A DNA stretch of 64,000 nt from assembly GCA_037039685.1 (NCBI GenBank), contig JAWNGF010000002.1, positions 4,340,001-4,404,000 on the forward strand. Direction: 5' to 3'. Below the pieces are notes generated by a model, which saw only the letters and a program-made list of their open reading frames with translations, did not search any database and had not been told where the DNA came from. Source of the stretch: Ceratobasidium sp. AG-K (Eukaryota; Basidiomycota; Agaricomycetes; Cantharellales; Ceratobasidiaceae). Below are positions 59,583 through 64,000 of the stretch, piece after piece. The translations under genes and the position numbers were made by a program. Position 1 is the stretch's first letter. Each line of letters begins with the position of its first letter.

Positions 59583-62500
59583 CTGTGTGTGGAGAGACAA
59601 AAGAACCAGGAATGGAAACAATGTACTTTAGAGCAACAAACGAATCAACCATTGTCTACACAAGCATTGCCAGAATCACAGAACCAATCCCTACCCTTGT
59701 CAATTTGGGAGCATCAAAAAACTTCATAGACATCTCCTGGGCTTGCTCTGACAAATTCTCACTCATTGAACTTTCCACTCCGCAAAGAGTAATTGGCATC
59801 CAGGGAAAGGAGCTCTTGCACCAAATACATTTTAAGGTCAAGCTAAAACTGGACGTAGAAGGAAGAACCTTTGACCAAGTCTTCTTTGCTATGCCTACCA
59901 GGGAAACCAGGCTCATCCTAGGTCTAGAATGGTTGGAAAAAGCAAACCCCATTATCGACTGGAGAACAAGGCACATATCATGGCGACCAGAACCCATACA
60001 GGCAAGAACGGCCTCAATAGACAACCTACCTGAGGAATTCAAGGAATTTGCTGACGTGTTCAGCAAGGAAAAATTCAAGAGGATTCCAGGCCATCGTCCA
60101 TATGACTATGCTATTGACTTCAAGGAAGGGGCTGAACTTCCAAAACCAGCCAGACCAATCCCACTCTTGCCGGCCAAATCTATTGCGCTAAGGGAATACC
60201 TAGATGAGGCAATCGCAGCCAGGAAAATCCGACCTAGCAAATCACCCATTGCGTCACCTTGCTTCTTTGTTAAAAAGCCTATTGATCCAAAAAACCCAGA
60301 AGCAGTATGCCAGTTACGACTTGTCCAAGATCTCAGGGGAGTAAACGCCATTACAAAGGACAACAGGATCCCAATGCCCTTAATGGAAGATCTTTTGGAC
60401 AAAATCAAGGACACAAAGATCTTCTCCAAGATTGACCTGCGGATGGGGTTCAACGACATCAGAATCAGGGAAGGGGACAAATGGAAGACAGCCTTTAGAA
60501 CCAAGGAAGGCCTGTTTGTATATGTTGTCATGCCATTTGGACTAAAGAACGCACCCGCCATATTCCAAAGATACATGAACCACATCTTCCATGACCTTAT
60601 TGATGTATGTGTCATAGTATACATTGACGACATCCTAGTCTTCTCTAAAGACAGAAGTCAACATACTGTGGATGTTAGGAAGGTGTTGAAGATCTTATTG
60701 GATGAAAACCTTTTTGCAAAACTCCCAAAATGCGAATTCTTTGTTACCAAGCTAACATACACCGGACTTGGAATCAGTAATTTAGGCATCTCAATGGACA
60801 AGGAAAAAGTCAAGGCAATAAAGGAATGGAAAGAACCTAAAATGGTCAAACAGGTTCAAGCATTCCTAGGATTTGCAAACTTCTACCAAAGATTTGTACC
60901 AAATTTCAGCCAATTGGCAAAGCCCTTGACAACCCTGACCAGGAAGGACAACAAATGGAAATGGGAGAAGGATCAACAGGAAGCTTTTGATGCCTTGAAA
61001 ACCAAAATTAGCAAGGAACCCACACTACGCCACCCTAATCCTGACAAACCTTTCTTCCTGGAAACAGATGCAAGTGGAGTGGCAATGGGGGCAATTCTGT
61101 CTCAAAGGCAAGACAATGGCTACCTACACCCTATAGCCTTCCTGTCTAAATCCTTCAACAAGGCCCAACTCAACTATGACGTCCATGACAAGGAACTTAT
61201 GGCAATCATAGAATCATTGACACATTGGAGGCTATACCTGGAGGGAACAAAGGATCCTATCACTATCTACAGCAATCATAGTAACCTACAGTTCTGGAAA
61301 GAGGCAAGAACATTCAATTGTCGGCATGCAAGATGGCATTAACTGCTGGCTTCCTACAACTTTGATATCATATACTGCCCTGGCATCCTTTCATCTAAAC
61401 CGGACCTTTTGTCTAGACAATCAGACCACAAGGATATCCCCACACCTGAACAAATTATGATATCCGCTGAAAGATTTAAAGGATTTATGGGGCAGATGGA
61501 CACAGATATCATAGCAACCATCAAGGAAGGGCAGGAAACTGATGAAGGACTGGCAAAAATCAAAGAAATCTGCAAATCAAGGGAAACACTACCAAAATCA
61601 GTGCAACATACTGCAAAGGATTACGACTTCAAGGAGGGACTAGTATGGTTCAAAGGAAAGATTCATGTCCTGGAAGATAAGGAAGCCAGACTGGCCATCA
61701 TGCAAGTACACCACAATTCAAAAATTGCGGGTCATCAAGGCCAAGCAAGGACGTTGGAACTAATATCCAGAAGGTACTTCTGGCAAGGAATGAAGCAAAG
61801 CGTAAACAGATACATGGAATCCTGCAAAACCTGCCAACAAACAAAGGGATCAAAATCTATTGTTCCGATCAAGCCGCTGGATGTTCCAAGAGGACCCTGG
61901 GAAGATATAGCATTTGACTTTGTGGTAAAATTACCAAAGTCCAAAGGGTTGGATAGCATCATGGTGGTACTTGATGGGTTCTCAAGGATGGTACATTTCA
62001 TACCCTGCAAGGAATCTCACACAGCAAGCAACCTTGCAAATCTCTTTGTCACAAATGTTTGGAAGTTACACAGTTTCCCAAAAAGTACTATCTCTGACCA
62101 GGGGACTACTTTCAATTCAAGACTAATGAAGGCCATCTACAAGAGAATTGGAACTAGCCCGAGTTTCATCACTGCCTACCACCCCCAAACAGATGGGATA
62201 ACAGAGAGAATTAACCAATTGATGGAAGGCTGGCTACAATCCTTTGTCAACTACCAGCAGGATGATTGGGCGGACTTGCTACCAATTGCAGAGTTTAGCT
62301 ATAATCTGCAGAAGCACCATGTAATGGGTAATTCACCTTTTGAAATTGTCTATGGCAGGGAGCCACTATGGAACATTTTGTCGGAAGAAACAACGGTTCC
62401 CAAAGCAAACAAAATTATGGAAAAATGTCGTAGCATCCACGATGAAGCAATTGCATCTATGGAAACACAAAGGCTGCCGGAGTAAAGTCCAAAAAACAAG

Positions 62501-62917
62501 TACCAAGAAGGAGAACTAGTATGGTTACTGGGAAAAAACATCCAAACAAAAAGACCTTCAAGGAAGCTGGATAACAAAAAGCATGGACCATTTGTTGTTA
62601 AACAAAAAATAGGGTCACATGCTTATGAGCTCATTTTGCCAGCAACAATGAGGGTACACCCTGTTTTTCACATTGACTTGCTCAGTCCTTACAAAGAAGA
62701 CACGGAGTTCAGACAAAACCAAGCCCGACCACCACCAATCATAACAGAAGAAGGTGAAGAATAATATGAAGTAGAAAGGATCCTGGACTGGAAGGAGACA
62801 AAGGATGGACTCTTTTACAGGGTCAGATGGAAGGGTTACAGAGACCAAGAAGACACGGAACAAAGGGCAGAGGATTTTGGTCACCTGTCAAAGATCATCA
62901 AGGACTTTCTACACTGA
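59565..62917 (+). pseudogene. Pol of element N, three stops, catalytic RT residues intact
   Basis: Single frame with TAA at 61340, 62483 and 62762, ending TGA at 62915-62917 after the chromodomain. Protease L-V-N-L-G-A where D-S-G-A is expected, so the active-site Asp is lost. RT keeps S-K-I-D-L-R-M-G-F and Y-I-D-D. RNase H keeps T-D-A-S-G and H-D-K-E-L, but Y-T-D-H reads Y-S-N-H. Integrase finger H-H-N-S ... C-K-T-C and core A-F-D-F, S-D-Q-G-T-T-F-N, T-D-G-I-T-E-R. Chromodomain V-E-R-I-L-D-W ... Y-R-V-R-W-K-G-Y. Confidence 0.9.
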
Positions 62918-63063
62918 CACCCTGAGGCTCCAACACCATCTAACTACGCTCCAGGAAAGATAAAAGGAAGAAGGGGCACAATCCAAAGAGACATCTGCAA
63001 AACTTGCTCATTCTCATCCACCAACTACAGCCTTCTTGCTTTAAATCTTTTCTGCATCCCACC

Positions 63064-63828
63064 ATGCCCACCATCACCAGGACCACCATCTCCAACAACC
63101 TCATCCGCGTCCTTGAGGGACCCGCGTTCCAGACCGCATGCATCCTGGACTCAGGGGCTGCGCTCTATGTCTTCAAGCACTCCCAACAAGGCCACAGGCG
63201 CATGCAATTCCATGCGTCGGACAACGTACTCCACTCAGACCTGGGAGAATTCCAATGGGTGGGAAAAAAATGGCCAACACGGATGCAGCTGCAGCGAAAA
63301 GACATATTCATATGCAGAGGATGCGCCGCCTTTCAAGTCTCCGAGGTCGTGCTGTTGTCCACCCACATGCTCGGGGTGGTGGAGTGGGGCCAAAAAGGGG
63401 CCTACAGCAGCAAATGGGTCCCGGGATACAAAGGGAGACCACCACCCTTGAGGCCCAAATGGAACAACGCCTGGGATGCAAACTTCGAGAAGGACCTGGT
63501 GGACTGGAGGATGGAGAGGGGGCACTACCAAAGGGAAAAATTTGAATGAAAGCCATACTGGTGGCAGGAGAAGGATGCAGATGTGTTGCAGTGGAAGGAG
63601 GTGGAGGGTGACGTACGCACGTGGGATAAGGACTTTGTTGAGGAGCAGAAGAGGGTTTTGGACTGGTCAAAAGTGGACTGGACAAAGGAGGAGACCTGGG
63701 AAGAGTGGGAAAAGTTCTTGGACAAACCAGGCAACACCATATTCAATCCAATTGACTTAACCATCAAGGAGGACAAAGGGCTGGAAGAGCACATGCTTGC
63801 CAAGATCAAGGATTGCAAGATCCAGTGA
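63064..63828 (+). pseudogene. ORF3 of element N, one stop
   Basis: M-P-T-I-T-R-T-T start, 765 bases. A single TGA at 63547-63549 replaces the Trp codon TGG of F-E-W-K-P-Y. Core W-V-G-K-K-W ... F-I-C-R-G-C-A-A-F, Trp-rich middle, F-N-P-I-D-L-T-I and the C-terminal L-A-K-I-K-D-C are all present. Function unknown, as for the other copies. Confidence 0.8.
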
Positions 63829-63870
63829 TGTCCATCCAGGTCCCCTAGATGAACTCTTGAGGGGGAGTAA

Positions 63871-64000
63871 TGTGGTGAGCCAGCTCCCTCCATTGGTCTC
63901 GTCTGTTGTCTCGCCCGCCTGTTGTTTGTCTTGTGTTGTCTTTCTGTCCCTGTTTGCCGCATTGCCATTTTCTTGTGGTTATTCTGTTACATTGTGTGAT
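63871..64000 (+). repeat. 3' LTR of element N, cut by the window end
   Basis: TGTGGTGAGCC after the polypurine tract gagggggag; the first 130 bases match the 5' copy closely. Confidence 0.9.

Larger units (their letters stand above)
57120..64000 (+). mobile_element. Element N: nearly complete Ty3/gypsy chromovirus with stops
   Basis: 5' LTR, primer site, gag, pol, ORF3 and the first 130 bases of the 3' LTR, which runs off the window. It belongs to the F subfamily: close to F in gag, pol and ORF3, with one gag stop in common. Stops in all three frames but almost no indels. Confidence 0.93.

Noticed and set aside
1..64000. CRISPR arrays, rRNA, tRNA genes or a bacterial operon layout
   Set aside because: No regularly spaced short repeats and no RNA-gene signatures seen; all repeats are LTRs and target duplications.

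Overview
The window looks like a gene-free, heterochromatin-like block of a filamentous fungus. It is built almost entirely of Ty3/gypsy chromoviruses inserted into one another. The integrase-linked chromodomains, self-priming (Tf1/sushi-type) primer sites, 5-base target duplications and CpG-to-TpG decay all point to a fungus. The Pol style resembles Tf2-like polyproteins of basidiomycetes, and a Rhizoctonia/Ceratobasidium-type genome is my guess, not shown by the sequence. I found no host gene, rRNA, tRNA or CRISPR array.

Layout, naming elements A to N from left to right. A (minus; gag start and LTR) is split at 1042/17206 by B (plus, 1043..17205, duplication GATAT). B is split near the end of pol by C (plus, 7107..15097, duplication AAGAC). 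D (minus, 17530..20354; protease, gag, LTR) follows and lies against E (plus, 20355..21301; integrase end, chromodomain, first bases of an LTR). F (plus, 21302..35744) has G (minus, 21791..29023, duplication ATTCA) inserted in the first codons of its gag. H (minus, 35745..37878) is a pol fragment. I (plus, 37879..40544) has LTR and gag of another family. J (plus, 40545..54718) is interrupted in gag by K (minus, 41815..49038, duplication CCAAA). L (54719..55090) looks like one end of a Tc1/mariner-type DNA transposon sitting at a TA. M (minus, 55091..57119) has LTR, a Cys-rich ORF, chromodomain and part of integrase. N (plus, 57120 to the window end) is a nearly complete element with scattered stops. 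F, G, J, K and N form one family (457-466 base LTRs). B and C are two related families. A, D and M form another, and I a fourth.

Within a complete element the plan is: LTR, two bases, a 12-base primer site complementary to the predicted start of the element's own RNA, gag (coiled coil, capsid-like domain, CCHC knuckle), a -1 frameshift site at the gag end, pol (protease, RT, RNase H, integrase, chromodomain), then a third ORF (ORF3), polypurine tract and LTR. K has two identical LTRs and three open frames and is the best candidate for a recently active copy. G differs by two bases between its LTRs and has one stop in gag. C has a long open pol, but catalytic Asp codons have become Asn.

The most unusual content is ORF3. 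It lies downstream of pol in the -1 frame, is exactly 765 bases long in five copies of one family, and is recognisably related in B and C. It has a W-V ... C-R-G-C core, many Trp residues, and a C-terminal I-D-L-T plus acidic stretch like a SUMO-interacting motif. Element M has a different, Cys-rich ORF in the same position with similar V-D-L-T and V-I-N-L-T motifs. I do not recognise either as a known retroelement protein. All identities were read by eye; no database search or alignment was run.
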